Assembly (NCBI RefSeq): GCF_002009015.1
Contig: NZ_LZDE01000336.1
Location: 1-55,809 of the forward strand
Direction: 5' to 3'
DNA from: Microbulbifer mangrovi
Lineage (GTDB): Bacteria; Pseudomonadota; Gammaproteobacteria; Pseudomonadales; Cellvibrionaceae
Length of the DNA: 55,809 nt
Below are positions 1 through 8,125 of this stretch, in pieces. The notes beneath the pieces were generated by a model that was not told the origin of the DNA, did no database searches, and saw only the letters and a program-made list of their open reading frames with translations. Position 1 is the stretch's first letter; every line of letters starts with the position of its first letter. The position numbers were made by a program, and so were the translations under genes.

Positions 1-2178
1 ACTATCGGAGCCGCCATTGCCGTTCAGGTTCGTAACGCCGTAGAACTTATACCCGGTGTAAGTGTCGACGCTCAGAGTAGCGTCGGCAGCCAGATCGAAG
101 GATTCCTGGTTCGTTGAACCAGTCAGTGTGCCGGTGGTGATCTCTGTTATGCCGGTAATAACCAGTCCATCGGCGTCCAGCTCACCGGCGGTGTCGGTAA
201 GACTGACTCCCACACTGAAGGCACTAGCGTCAATAGTATCCAGGCCCCCGAGACCATTCACAGCATCGAGATTCTCAAAAATCACGTCATCGTATTCAAC
301 TTTCCCATCGACAGATAGGATGAACGCATCGTCGGCAACACCATCAGCTCCGTTATTTCCAAAGAGCGTGACTCCTTCACCAACCACAACGCCATCGGCA
401 TCTGTGATAGATGCAATACTTGTTGACGAATCACTTTTAAGGTTTGTTACACCGCCGCTCAATTCAATTTCCGAAATTGAGGAAATGGCGCTGACATCAA
501 AGTGATGATTTCCGCCCAGGTTGGTTATGGCCAGAGTATTTGCGGACTGGAGATCGCCGAGGCTACTAACAGTTGGTGAGCTTTCATCTGCAACATTTAG
601 CGCGCCCACATCCAATGAGAAATTTCCGACATCAACATCTGCGTTGTTGCTGAAACCATTAACTGCTATTACATTCAGGCTGCCATTACTAGCGGTTACT
701 GCCTGACCGGCGGCCAGCGCCACAGTGTTTTCAGATTCGAGTTTAAGAGAGGATTCCCCGCTCCAAACCACACCCGCCTCAACGGTAAGAGCCTCGGCAT
801 TCGCATCAATCGTTACCGTTGCGTTGTCATCCAGTGCGCCAACGACTGCGGCAGAGCTGATACAGTTGTCGGCGCAGTCAACACCGTCCAGTGCCACGGA
901 TTGGGCGGTAACCTGCCACTCACCACCGTCAGCAGCGTCCCCATCTTCGGTAACCACGGACACCGCGGATGCGCCAGAAATGGACGATTCAGAGATGGTT
1001 TTGACGGTACCGCCGGTGCTACCCGAACCATTACCGGTGCTACTGATAGTTCCATCCAGAGTAAGACTCTGAGATGCGCTCACGGTGATATCACCACCAT
1101 CCGCCACCGTATCAATCACCGTAACCGGGTCGGTATCGGTATTGGTGTAGGTATTTGCGTCCGCAATCAACGCACTATCGGCCCCCAGAACAATTTCCTT
1201 GGCGGCAACGTTAATTGTTCCGGCAACGGCATTCTCAACTTCACCGTTACTGACGGTCAGGGATCCATTATTGTCAATCGTTGCAGAACCTGGCCCGTAG
1301 GCTCCCAGGGTGATCGTGCCTCCACTGGTATCGATGCCGGTCGCGATTACAGTGCCTGTGTTGTTTACCGCTGCACTTAGCAGTGAATCAGCCGCGCGCG
1401 CCTCCATCACCACCTGGACTGCTTCGAGACGGCCGGAGTTTATAACCCCAAAATCAACGCCAAACTCGTTTACGGCAGCCTCTTCGCTGATAGCAACGCC
1501 AGTAACAAGCCCCCCTTCCAGGGTAAGGGTCATTTTCTCGCCGGCATGGAAATTGATATTACCGCTGACCAGCTCGCCATTTTCTGCTGCGGTCAGATCG
1601 CCGGCATTGGTCACACTGGCGCCAATTAACGTGATACCGCTAGGCGCGAAAATTTCGCCACCCGCGGCCACACTTATCTCGCCTGCGGCTTCGGCAAGAG
1701 AGAACTCGAAGCTCCCATCTGGACCAAAATTATCTGCGTCCATCGAAGCCACAGTAAGTGCAGCTACATTAACAGAAGATTTTTCACTAAAAAGTACGCC
1801 CCGCGGGTTTATCAATACCACGTGACCATTTGAAGTAATTGCCCCCGCGATATCGGTTGTGCCATTCAGAACTTTGTTTATCACCATCGCGGAAGGATCA
1901 AAAGTGGCTCCGTTATTAAACAGGAACTCAACAATTTTTCCTTCTTCAATTCCAAACGATGTCCAGTCGATTTTTGCAAAATCACCATCGATCGTGTATT
2001 TCGTTTTGTCAGTAACACTAGTGTCGGTTAGAGCCGTAATAGCATCCGCATCCAGGTCTGCACCGTCGATCGTAAAATTTTCAATGGCACCCGGTTCAGC
2101 ACTCGCCGACTGGGAGGCGAACAACCCAATTCCCGCCAAACTTACTGCAACAGAAAGCAAATTTCTTTTCATATTCAT
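1..2178 (-). CDS. TpsA-type two-partner secretion exoprotein, N-terminal 726 residues (runs off left edge)
   Basis: The minus-strand frame is open from an ATG at 2178 to the window edge with no stop, so the C-terminus lies outside. A second ATG at 2172 (MNMKRN) is an alternative start. Residues 1-27 are a signal peptide with a short basic start and ASQSASA before the cleavage site. The next ~120 residues form a TPS (haemagglutination activity) domain: the hallmark NPNG(I/V)xF motif appears as LINPRGVLF, preceded by the usual stretch containing INKVLNG and AGAITSNGHV. The rest is Gly/Ala/Asn/Thr-rich with regular short beta-strand-like units, as expected of a secreted beta-helix. The product should be exported by the transporter encoded 66 bp upstream. 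Whether it is an adhesin, haemolysin or contact-dependent toxin cannot be told because the C-terminus is missing. NPRG instead of NPNG is a small deviation. Confidence 0.87.
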   Translation of the reverse strand, partial: MNMKRNLLSVAVSLAGIGLFASQSASAEPGAIENFTIDGADLDADAITALTDTSVTDKTKYTIDGDFAKIDWTSFGIEEGKIVEFLFNNGATFDPSAMVINKVLNGTTDIAGAITSNGHVVLINPRGVLFSEKSSVNVAALTVASMDADNFGPDGSFEFSLAEAAGEISVAAGGEIFAPSGITLIGASVTNAGDLTAAENGELVSGNINFHAGEKMTLTLEGGLVTGVAISEEAAVNEFGVDFGVINSGRLEAVQVVMEARAADSLLSAAVNNTGTVIATGIDTSGGTITLGAYGPGSATIDNNGSLTVSNGEVENAVAGTINVAAKEIVLGADSALIADANTYTNTDTDPVTVIDTVADGGDITVSASQSLTLDGTISSTGNGSGSTGGTVKTISESSISGASAVSVVTEDGDAADGGEWQVTAQSVALDGVDCADNCISSAAVVGALDDNATVTIDANAEALTVEAGVVWSGESSLKLESENTVALAAGQAVTASNGSLNVIAVNGFSNNADVDVGNFSLDVGALNVADESSPTVSSLGDLQSANTLAITNLGGNHHFDVSAISSISEIELSGGVTNLKSDSSTSIASITDADGVVVGEGVTLFGNNGADGVADDAFILSVDGKVEYDDVIFENLDAVNGLGGLDTIDASAFSVGVSLTDTAGELDADGLVITGITEITTGTLTGSTNQESFDLAADATLSVDTYTGYKFYGVTNLNGNGGSDS

Positions 2179-2244
2179 GATTCTTGCCACTTAGCTCCAT
2201 GGCGGCGCCGCAGCGCTGCCGATATCATTAAATTCGAAGTCTGA

Positions 2245-4224
2245 TTACTGCAGGAAGTAGGAAAAGTCTGCGTATACCGTGGGATTGTCGGCATCGTCTC
2301 CGGTGCCCTCAATGGATGATTTCGAGGTCGTCGGCCAGGCCACTGACAACTGGCTCGCCCAGTTTTCACTCCAGCTGAACTTGAACAGGAAACCGGCGCC
2401 CGCGAGGGCTGCCCAGTCGTTGTTCAGATCTTCTTCAAAATTGTTCACGACGCCATAGCCGGCATCGGCAATCACGGCCACCTGCAGCATATCATTCAGG
2501 CGGTTACCAAAGATTCTGGGGTTGATTGCATCGGGGAAGGACGGATACCACTCGGCGGAGACCAGACCAGCCTGATCGGCAGAGAAATCGCGTACATCAA
2601 ACGCGCGCACGCCGTTGGCGCCGCCCAGGGAGAATTGCTCAAACGACGGCAGGGTATTTTCACTGTATTGCCAGCGGCTTTTTACGATCAGACGCGACTG
2701 GGAATCGGTCAGCGGCATCGGTAAAAACAGCAGCGAACTAGTTTCCGCTGCGAACTTTTCAAACTCAGAGTCCGATTCCAGATCAGTTTCACCCGAGTAA
2801 CTGTTCAGCTCACCGTACTGTATTTTGGCGTTGACCACGTTCAACATGGGGATGCTGCCACCGGAGAGGTGATCCACATAGATACCGGCTTCGCCACCGA
2901 GCGCCTGATCCCAGCGCTCAAGGATAGGAGTGGCAGCCATTATTTCGGTTTTCTTATCGGTAATTGCGAAGTTGCCGGTGATATTGAAATCTCGCGAACG
3001 TCGGAACTTGTGCTCCACATTCAGGCCATAGTTTTCGTTGATACCTTCCAGCTCGAGCAAGTTGATGAAGTCATCTTTATTTTCAGAATTATGGATTTTG
3101 AACTTGTTGTAATCAGCAGAAAGCTGCACGCGTGTGCGCGGACTCAACAGCGGCAGACTGTATTTCAACTGCCCCAGATTCGAACCGAATCCGGAGTCGA
3201 ATTCATCAATACCGGAAGATTTCAGATAACCCACCGTCAGCTCATCACCGATTCCAAGTGGGTTGAACCAGTCGACGGCGGTAAAAATCCGGTTGTCTCC
3301 GGTAAAGGTAGACCCGTGGTTATCCATACGGGTAACCAGGCGCCAGTCGCTCTCGTCGCGCACTTTAAGGTTAAGACGGGTCTCACCCGGGTTGTCGCCA
3401 GGGCTGAAATAGCCGGTGACGTTCAGTGCCGGCAGGTCATTCAAGAGGTAGAGGGATTCTTCGATACTGTCGTGATTGACCAACTCACCTTTTTGCGAAG
3501 AAAAGGCGGCAGCCAGCTGCTTCTCACTGTACTTCTGGTTATCGTGTACCGACACCTGCCCGAGAACGCCCTCCTGGACAGAAAAGGTCACCACGCCATC
3601 CTGCACTTCCTGTGCAGGAATCTGTACCTGCGCAAGGAACAATCCCTGCTGGCGATAGAAACGGGTGAGTTCAGCGGCAATATCTTCCAGATCGACATAG
3701 CTCAGGCCGCGCTGGGCGTTCTGGCGCTCCAGTGTATTGACCAGCTTGCGCAGCTCCCTCGGCCCCAGGTTTTCCGGCGCAAACCGCGCGCCCATACCGT
3801 CGAGCAAAAGCGCGATTTCCTTCAGATTGTCGACGGTGTAACCGGCTGCGACGATCTTGTCTTCCTTCATGTACTGGACGCGCAGCTCTTCGGCTTTCGC
3901 TTCCACGGTTTCGCGGTCGATACCGAATTCCGGGTACTCTTCCAGGCGGTGGAAGCGAAATTTCTTGACCGAGATACGCGGGCCGATTTCACGCCCGGAG
4001 ACCTCTGGAATATCGGTATCCAAGTTCGGATCCCGGGCTTCCTTGGCGCGACGCTCGAATTCTTCCGACACATCCGTGTCGTTTACATGGGGTACATCCT
4101 GTTCAAAAGCCTGGCGCACCCGACTGCGGAAACCGCTGTCGCCGTCCTGCGCGCTCGCTTCTGCCGCAGTCAGCAACAATCCCGCCACCGAGACCGCTAA
4201 TAATCCCTTATTGAACAAAGCCAC
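2245..4224 (-). CDS. TpsB-type outer-membrane transporter (ShlB/FhaC/HecB family)
   Basis: This 659-residue protein has a signal peptide (1-25, ending ASA before QDGD), two POTRA-like modules over about residues 80-290 and a C-terminal 16-strand-type beta barrel. The first POTRA region holds FYRQQGLFLAQVQIPAQ, typical of the family. The conserved loop-6 motif, usually VRG(Y/F), reads GVRAFDVRD here. The C-terminal strand ends YADFSYFLQ. Proteins of this family translocate one partner TpsA exoprotein from the periplasm to the surface. The partner gene follows on the same strand after 66 bp, so a tpsB-tpsA operon is likely. Only 98 bp separate this gene from the T6SS kinase gene upstream on the same strand, so either a promoter lies in that gap or the kinase transcript reads through. 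Confidence in family is high; the substrate is inferred from position. Confidence 0.93.
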   Translation of the reverse strand: MALFNKGLLAVSVAGLLLTAAEASAQDGDSGFRSRVRQAFEQDVPHVNDTDVSEEFERRAKEARDPNLDTDIPEVSGREIGPRISVKKFRFHRLEEYPEFGIDRETVEAKAEELRVQYMKEDKIVAAGYTVDNLKEIALLLDGMGARFAPENLGPRELRKLVNTLERQNAQRGLSYVDLEDIAAELTRFYRQQGLFLAQVQIPAQEVQDGVVTFSVQEGVLGQVSVHDNQKYSEKQLAAAFSSQKGELVNHDSIEESLYLLNDLPALNVTGYFSPGDNPGETRLNLKVRDESDWRLVTRMDNHGSTFTGDNRIFTAVDWFNPLGIGDELTVGYLKSSGIDEFDSGFGSNLGQLKYSLPLLSPRTRVQLSADYNKFKIHNSENKDDFINLLELEGINENYGLNVEHKFRRSRDFNITGNFAITDKKTEIMAATPILERWDQALGGEAGIYVDHLSGGSIPMLNVVNAKIQYGELNSYSGETDLESDSEFEKFAAETSSLLFLPMPLTDSQSRLIVKSRWQYSENTLPSFEQFSLGGANGVRAFDVRDFSADQAGLVSAEWYPSFPDAINPRIFGNRLNDMLQVAVIADAGYGVVNNFEEDLNNDWAALAGAGFLFKFSWSENWASQLSVAWPTTSKSSIEGTGDDADNPTVYADFSYFLQ

Positions 4225-4322
4225 ATTTCCCCCCTTGGAATATGCCAGATGTATCCACAGACTGATTTGCCACTCGCAGCGCTATTCTGTCGTCGGCTGA
4301 TCGCTATGTTTTTTTGCGGTGC

Positions 4323-6899
4323 TCAGCGCACCAGATCGCGCACGATACGGAACCCGGTAATCTCGTCACCAGTACCGCTGTGCAGTGTTTTTGAGGTGGC
4401 CAGACAGCGGCTCATGGCATCCAGACGGCTGCCGCCCGCCGCAATCAGCTGCTTGTCCATGCCGATAACCCACTCCTGGACGTTACCCACGGCATTGACA
4501 ATGCCGAAGGGGTTGGCCTTACCTGCGTTGGCGGCAACCAGCTCCAGCCCTCGCTCGATACCGCCATATCGCAGCGAGCAATTGCGGTCGGAAACTTCCG
4601 GCTGGCCATTAGCACTGGCTGCCGCAAACCATTCGGTTTCGCTGGGCAGACGGTAGCTACGCCCGGTTTCCGCGCTCAGCCAGCGGATATACTGTTCGGC
4701 CTGCTCTCGAGAGATGTTATGTACGGGCAGAGCGCCGTTATCGAGCTGCAGACCAGTACAACTACTGGTGGCCTTACAGAAACGCGCAAACTCACTGTTA
4801 GAAATTTCGTAACGGCCGACTGCCAGCGGTCTGCCAGAAGCACCAGCGACAACCACCATTTGCGGCCCAAACCCTCCCGCCTGCATCGGGTCGGCACAGG
4901 TGTAACGATCACCGCGTGCGCCGCTGCCCGGGCGCAGATGCGCGCAATAGTCGATATCGAATTCATTCAGGGGGCGCTGCGCAGGCAGAATCGCGCGCGC
5001 TTCCTGAAGCAGCCCGGCGGTGCGCTCGGGACTTTTCACCGCCAGTCGCCCGAAGCAGGCGGTAAGCTCGTCAGCCAGTACCGGGCGGAGTACCGCGGCC
5101 TTGGCGCTATCCAGCTCGGCGAGACGGCCAAGTGCGCTGTCGATCGCTGAGACCTGCATACCGAACCCACAATTCAGTGCGGACTCCATATCATCAAGCA
5201 CGACGTCGACCTTGCGCTGCAGGGCGGCGGCGGCGAGTTGCCGCTGCTCACGGAGCTCTTGCTGGCGCAGGCGCTCGGCTTCGCGCTCTGCAGCAATCCG
5301 CTCATCTTCGAGACGTTGGCGCAGCTCTTCACGCTCCTGATCCAACTGTCCGCGAATTTCTTCAGCACCTTCAACCTGCTCATTCCAGCTGGCAGCGCGA
5401 CCAAGCATTTCTTCTGCCGGCTCCAGATTACCGAGGGTCAACTGACCAGTGGCCGCCGAGATAAACAGGTCGGACACCTGTCGATGAATGGACTCGGGGA
5501 ATGCCACATCGGCAGGGTTAAGATCGACGTACTCATCAAGCTCTACGCGCAGATCGCGCTCCCAGGACGGGGTAAGAACACTGAGTCCCAGCAGGCGATT
5601 GATCGCCTCGCGCTTGTCCGCAATACGGCGCTCGAGCAGCTCGCGCTGCAGCTTCTGCTCCAACTCCACCTTCACCCGCTGCTGCTCGGCCACGTTTTCC
5701 TGCTCGAGGTGGGAGTAACCGACGCCCCCCGCTACCAGGGTGGCTATGAAGAGACCGCCGAAGGCCCATTTCCAGCCCGCCTTGCCGAAAAACTGATGGA
5801 CAAATTTATCCACCGTTACCGTGCGGTGCTGCCGCTCGAATGCCAGCGCGGATTCCAGCGCACGCCACTGGCGGCGACTGAGGGAACGAATGCGCTTGGG
5901 CTTCAGCTTGCGCTCGAACGCCTTGTCAGCAGGGACCTTGTTATACGGATGCCGGCCACTGAACAGTTCATACGCGACACAGCCAAGTGCATAGACGTCA
6001 TCTGTGGGTTGCGGCTCACCACCCTTGAGCATTTCATAACTGGCATAGGCCGGCGTCAGGGCACCCAGGGTGCCCGCATCAAATATGGTCTGCTCACCGG
6101 CCTTGCTGGCAATACCGCCCTCCGATACCGCCCGTGCGATACCGAAATCAATAACCTTGGCGCCCTTTTTCTCGGTAACAAAGATGTTTCCCGGCTTGAA
6201 GTCCGAGTGCACGATCCGGTGGGAGTGCGCATAGATCAGGGCTTGCGATACATCGTGCAATATCGCTGATGCGCGCTCTTTGTCGAGACCCACATCCGCA
6301 TACTCGCGCAAAAGCTTGTCGAGGGGTGCCCCTTCGAGAAACTCCATGGTCATGAATACCCGGTCGCCTTCGCGGTCGAAGTCGTACACGGTCACAATAT
6401 TGGGGTGCGCCAGGGTCTGGGATTTACGCGCTTCGCGCTGGAGGGAAATGAAAGCGTCGGGATGTTTCTGGAAGTCTTCGTTCAGCAGCTTGATCGCCAC
6501 ATAGGGATCACTATCACTGGCTTCCAGCTTGCGTCGATCGAGCGCCTTGTAAACAGCACCCATACCACCGACACCCAGCAGCTTGTCCAGCTCGAAGCGG
6601 CCTTTGATGACGGTTTTGGTTACCGCCCCTTCCCGAGAGGTGGAGGGCTCGAAGTGTACGGCGCCATAAGGCTTGGCGCGTGCCGACGACGGATTTCCGG
6701 AATCAACGATAACGGTCGCATCGGTGCCTGGCGGGGATTCCTCCGGGGCTCCGGAAGGTACCAGCCCCGGATTTGAACCGATCGGGGGATGATCATTCGC
6801 CCCGGTATTTTCATGACCGACAAAAACCGTCACATCAGAATCATCGCACGCAGATAGATTCTCGCCGGCTTTCTTGACTATTCGGGTCTTGTCACTCAC
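4323..6899 (-). CDS. ppkA: PpkA-like Ser/Thr protein kinase with C-terminal FGE/SUMF1-type domain
   Basis: GTG at 6899 is preferred because AGGGAG lies 6 nt upstream; an in-frame ATG at 6905 abuts that sequence and one at 6956 has no SD. With the GTG start the protein has 858 residues. Order: flexible N-terminus (1-95), kinase domain (about 100-370), one membrane segment (about 377-396), a long charged coiled coil, then a formylglycine-generating-enzyme-like domain (about 670-858). The kinase has a glycine loop GVGGMG (109-114), VAIK (Lys137), HSDFKPGN and DFG (251-253). The arginine of the usual HRD is serine, so it is a non-RD kinase. In PpkA systems such a kinase senses at the inner membrane and phosphorylates the FHA protein to switch on assembly; both that protein (30550-32343) and the opposing phosphatase (34897-35772) are in this window. 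The FGE-like domain is probably for binding rather than catalysis. Confidence 0.9.
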   Translation of the reverse strand: MSDKTRIVKKAGENLSACDDSDVTVFVGHENTGANDHPPIGSNPGLVPSGAPEESPPGTDATVIVDSGNPSSARAKPYGAVHFEPSTSREGAVTKTVIKGRFELDKLLGVGGMGAVYKALDRRKLEASDSDPYVAIKLLNEDFQKHPDAFISLQREARKSQTLAHPNIVTVYDFDREGDRVFMTMEFLEGAPLDKLLREYADVGLDKERASAILHDVSQALIYAHSHRIVHSDFKPGNIFVTEKKGAKVIDFGIARAVSEGGIASKAGEQTIFDAGTLGALTPAYASYEMLKGGEPQPTDDVYALGCVAYELFSGRHPYNKVPADKAFERKLKPKRIRSLSRRQWRALESALAFERQHRTVTVDKFVHQFFGKAGWKWAFGGLFIATLVAGGVGYSHLEQENVAEQQRVKVELEQKLQRELLERRIADKREAINRLLGLSVLTPSWERDLRVELDEYVDLNPADVAFPESIHRQVSDLFISAATGQLTLGNLEPAEEMLGRAASWNEQVEGAEEIRGQLDQEREELRQRLEDERIAAEREAERLRQQELREQRQLAAAALQRKVDVVLDDMESALNCGFGMQVSAIDSALGRLAELDSAKAAVLRPVLADELTACFGRLAVKSPERTAGLLQEARAILPAQRPLNEFDIDYCAHLRPGSGARGDRYTCADPMQAGGFGPQMVVVAGASGRPLAVGRYEISNSEFARFCKATSSCTGLQLDNGALPVHNISREQAEQYIRWLSAETGRSYRLPSETEWFAAASANGQPEVSDRNCSLRYGGIERGLELVAANAGKANPFGIVNAVGNVQEWVIGMDKQLIAAGGSRLDAMSRCLATSKTLHSGTGDEITGFRIVRDLVR

Positions 6900-6968
6900 T
6901 ACCATCTCCCTGGCGTAAACGTTGCAGAAAATCCCTTTTCCACTTATGCGTGACACCCGGCGCGATCA

Positions 6969-6992
6969 TTTACCGCTTTAAATCGGTAAAGG
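6969..6992. promoter_or_regulatory. Inverted repeat TTTACCG-N8-CGGTAAA upstream of ppkA
   Basis: The perfect 7-bp inverted repeat TTTACCG (6969-6975) and CGGTAAA (6984-6990) lies about 70 bp upstream of the kinase start. The part from 6975 to 6992 matches 7435-7452, in front of hcp, at 15 of 18 positions, which suggests one regulator acting at both promoters. Confidence 0.45.
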
Positions 6993-7134
6993 CTAATGGC
7001 ACGGGCGGTCCAGACTGCACAAAAGAAGCGCGAAGTATAACGGAGGCATATTGCCGCAACAATTGAAGGACCGCGAGAAACCGTCGAAACCTCATTACAT
7101 TTTCTTACAGCATACCCACACACCTCCGGAACTG

Positions 7135-7147
7135 ATACGGCCGTACC
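7135..7147. promoter_or_regulatory. Palindrome GATACGGCCGTACC in ppkA-hcp region
   Basis: The core TACGGCCGTA (7136-7145) is a perfect 10-bp palindrome followed by CCAA. A related element, GGTACGCCCGTACC, lies at 23199-23212 in front of the 22235-23035 gene, and CGTACCAA recurs at 34731-34738 in front of the third minus-strand operon. Confidence 0.35.
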
Positions 7148-7205
7148 AATATGAAGGAAAAAACCTTCGCTTTTATGGAAATGCGTACCAAGTATTTTCG
7201 TTAAA

Positions 7206-7344
7206 TCGTGCCAGAGTCGGATAGAAGCAGAAATCATCCTAAACCAAACAAGGTCAAGAAAATTAATTCGTGCCAGAGTGCATTTAGCCTACGCCACATA
7301 CCATGCAGCCCTGTATTAGTAAGCCAAACAATTCGTGCCAGAGT
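7206..7344 (+). repeat. Three direct copies of TCGTGCCAGAGT upstream of hcp
   Basis: Identical 12-mers occur at 7206-7217, 7268-7279 and 7333-7344, spaced 62 and 65 bp apart (about six helical turns each). The last two are identical over 15 bp (AATTCGTGCCAGAGT), and the first and third share TCGTGCCAGAGTCG. All are in the same orientation, 150-290 bp upstream of hcp. I did not find the 12-mer elsewhere in the window. The reverse complement contains TGGCACG, the usual -24 word of sigma-54 promoters, but no -12 TTGC follows at the right distance. Binding sites for an activator are the simplest reading. Confidence 0.6.
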
Positions 7345-7406
7345 CGATTAGCAAATTGTATCCAACGGTTTTTTTTTGCATTTGCGTCTGCTTAAATCCA
7401 TCCCGC

Positions 7407-7421
7407 TTGCCAATTCGGCAA
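7407..7421. repeat. Inverted repeat TTGCC-N5-GGCAA upstream of hcp
   Basis: TTGCC at 7407-7411 and GGCAA at 7417-7421 flank AATTC, about 75 bp before the hcp start codon. It is a possible operator; nothing more can be said from sequence. Confidence 0.3.
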
Positions 7422-7434
7422 TACCCAGGTTACT

Positions 7435-7452
7435 GCTTTACGGCGGTAAAGG
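7435..7452. promoter_or_regulatory. Inverted repeat CTTTAC-N4-GTAAAG upstream of hcp
   Basis: CTTTAC (7436-7441) and GTAAAG (7446-7451) form a perfect inverted repeat 42 bp before the hcp start codon. The 18 bp 7435-7452 match 6975-6992 upstream of ppkA except for three central bases. Confidence 0.45.
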
Positions 7453-7493
7453 AATATCCACCATCGTGTCCATAAAATATTGAGGGATTAACA

Positions 7494-7982
7494 ATGGCTA
7501 TTTACATGAACTTCAACAGCAATGCTCCTGCCGGCAACGTAACCGCCAAGGGCTATGAGAACTGGATTGAAGTTGACAGCTTTAACTTCGGTGTAGGCCG
7601 CGGCATCAGCATGGAAGCGGGCGCAGTTGCCAACCGTGAAGCTTCTCGCCCGAGCCTGAGCGAAGTAACCGTAACCAAGCGCATCGACGCAGCTTCCGGC
7701 GGCCTGTTCAAGGCTTCCGTGACCGGTGATGAAGGCGTTAAGGTAGAAATCCACGTTGTACAGACCGGTGCAAACTCTGTTGAGAAATTTGCGGTTTACA
7801 CCCTGGAAGACGTCATCATCTCTTCCTACAGCATTTCTGCTTCTTCCGGTGGCGCGCCCCAGGAAGCTATCTCCCTGAGCTTCTCCAAAATTGAAGCCGA
7901 CCTCAACCACGCCGACAAGACCAACAAGAACCCGAAAAACATGCGTGTGGGATACGACCTGTCTACTGCAACTCCGCTGTAA
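7494..7982 (+). CDS. hcp: T6SS tube protein Hcp (TssD)
   Basis: The 162-residue product has the length and pattern of the Hcp1 family. It starts MAIYMNFN and contains GKYEN-like GYENWIEVDSFNFGVGR, then FKASVTGDEG, and ends in the strand EAISLSFSKIEA. Hcp forms hexameric rings that stack inside the sheath and are expelled to the growth medium or target cell. A GAGGG element lies 6 nt upstream of the ATG. It heads the plus-strand unit hcp-vgrG-DUF6931-PAAR and is followed by a strong hairpin at 8001-8038, which would let hcp be made in excess over vgrG. The 500-bp upstream region rich in repeats is consistent with tight control. Confidence 0.96.
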   Translation: MAIYMNFNSNAPAGNVTAKGYENWIEVDSFNFGVGRGISMEAGAVANREASRPSLSEVTVTKRIDAASGGLFKASVTGDEGVKVEIHVVQTGANSVEKFAVYTLEDVIISSYSISASSGGAPQEAISLSFSKIEADLNHADKTNKNPKNMRVGYDLSTATPL

Positions 7983-8000
7983 TCGGTTTATCCGACCCGA

Positions 8001-8038
8001 GCCGGCGTGTGTGGCACTTGCCACGCACACCGGCTTTT
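8001..8038 (+). terminator. Hairpin with short T tract after hcp (terminator or attenuator)
   Basis: A 15-bp stem with a few G-T pairs, GCCGGCGTGTGTGGC at 8001-8015 with GCCACGCACACCGGC at 8020-8034, encloses a short loop and is followed by TTTT. It begins 18 bp after the hcp stop codon and 87 bp before vgrG ends its leader. Partial termination here would set the hcp:vgrG ratio. Confidence 0.7.
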
Positions 8039-8125
8039 GACGTTCGCACGCTTCAATAGTGCAACGATTTACCTGTGCGATTGAATCAAAGTACCTGCTG
8101 GCACCTATAGGGATTTGGGGCTGTT

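Larger units (their letters stand above)
6900..7493. promoter_or_regulatory. Control region between divergent ppkA and hcp
   Basis: These 594 bp hold no credible gene and sit between two divergent T6SS units. They contain, from left to right, a near-palindrome at 6969-6992, a palindrome at 7135-7147, three direct copies of a 12-bp word (7206, 7268, 7333), a T9-rich run near 7366-7377, an inverted repeat at 7407-7421 and another at 7435-7452. I could not identify convincing -35/-10 or sigma-54 (-24/-12) pairs by eye. The density of repeats suggests that several transcription factors act on both promoters. Confidence 0.6.

Noticed and set aside
2869..4200. 443-residue plus-strand open frame opposite tpsB
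   Set aside because: It is a shadow of tpsB without recognisable domains or SD; tpsB has a signal peptide, POTRA and barrel in the other strand.
7206..7344. Reading the three repeats as minus-strand sigma-54 promoters because they contain TGGCACG
   Set aside because: None of the three is followed by TTGC at the -12 position, so only half of the element is present.
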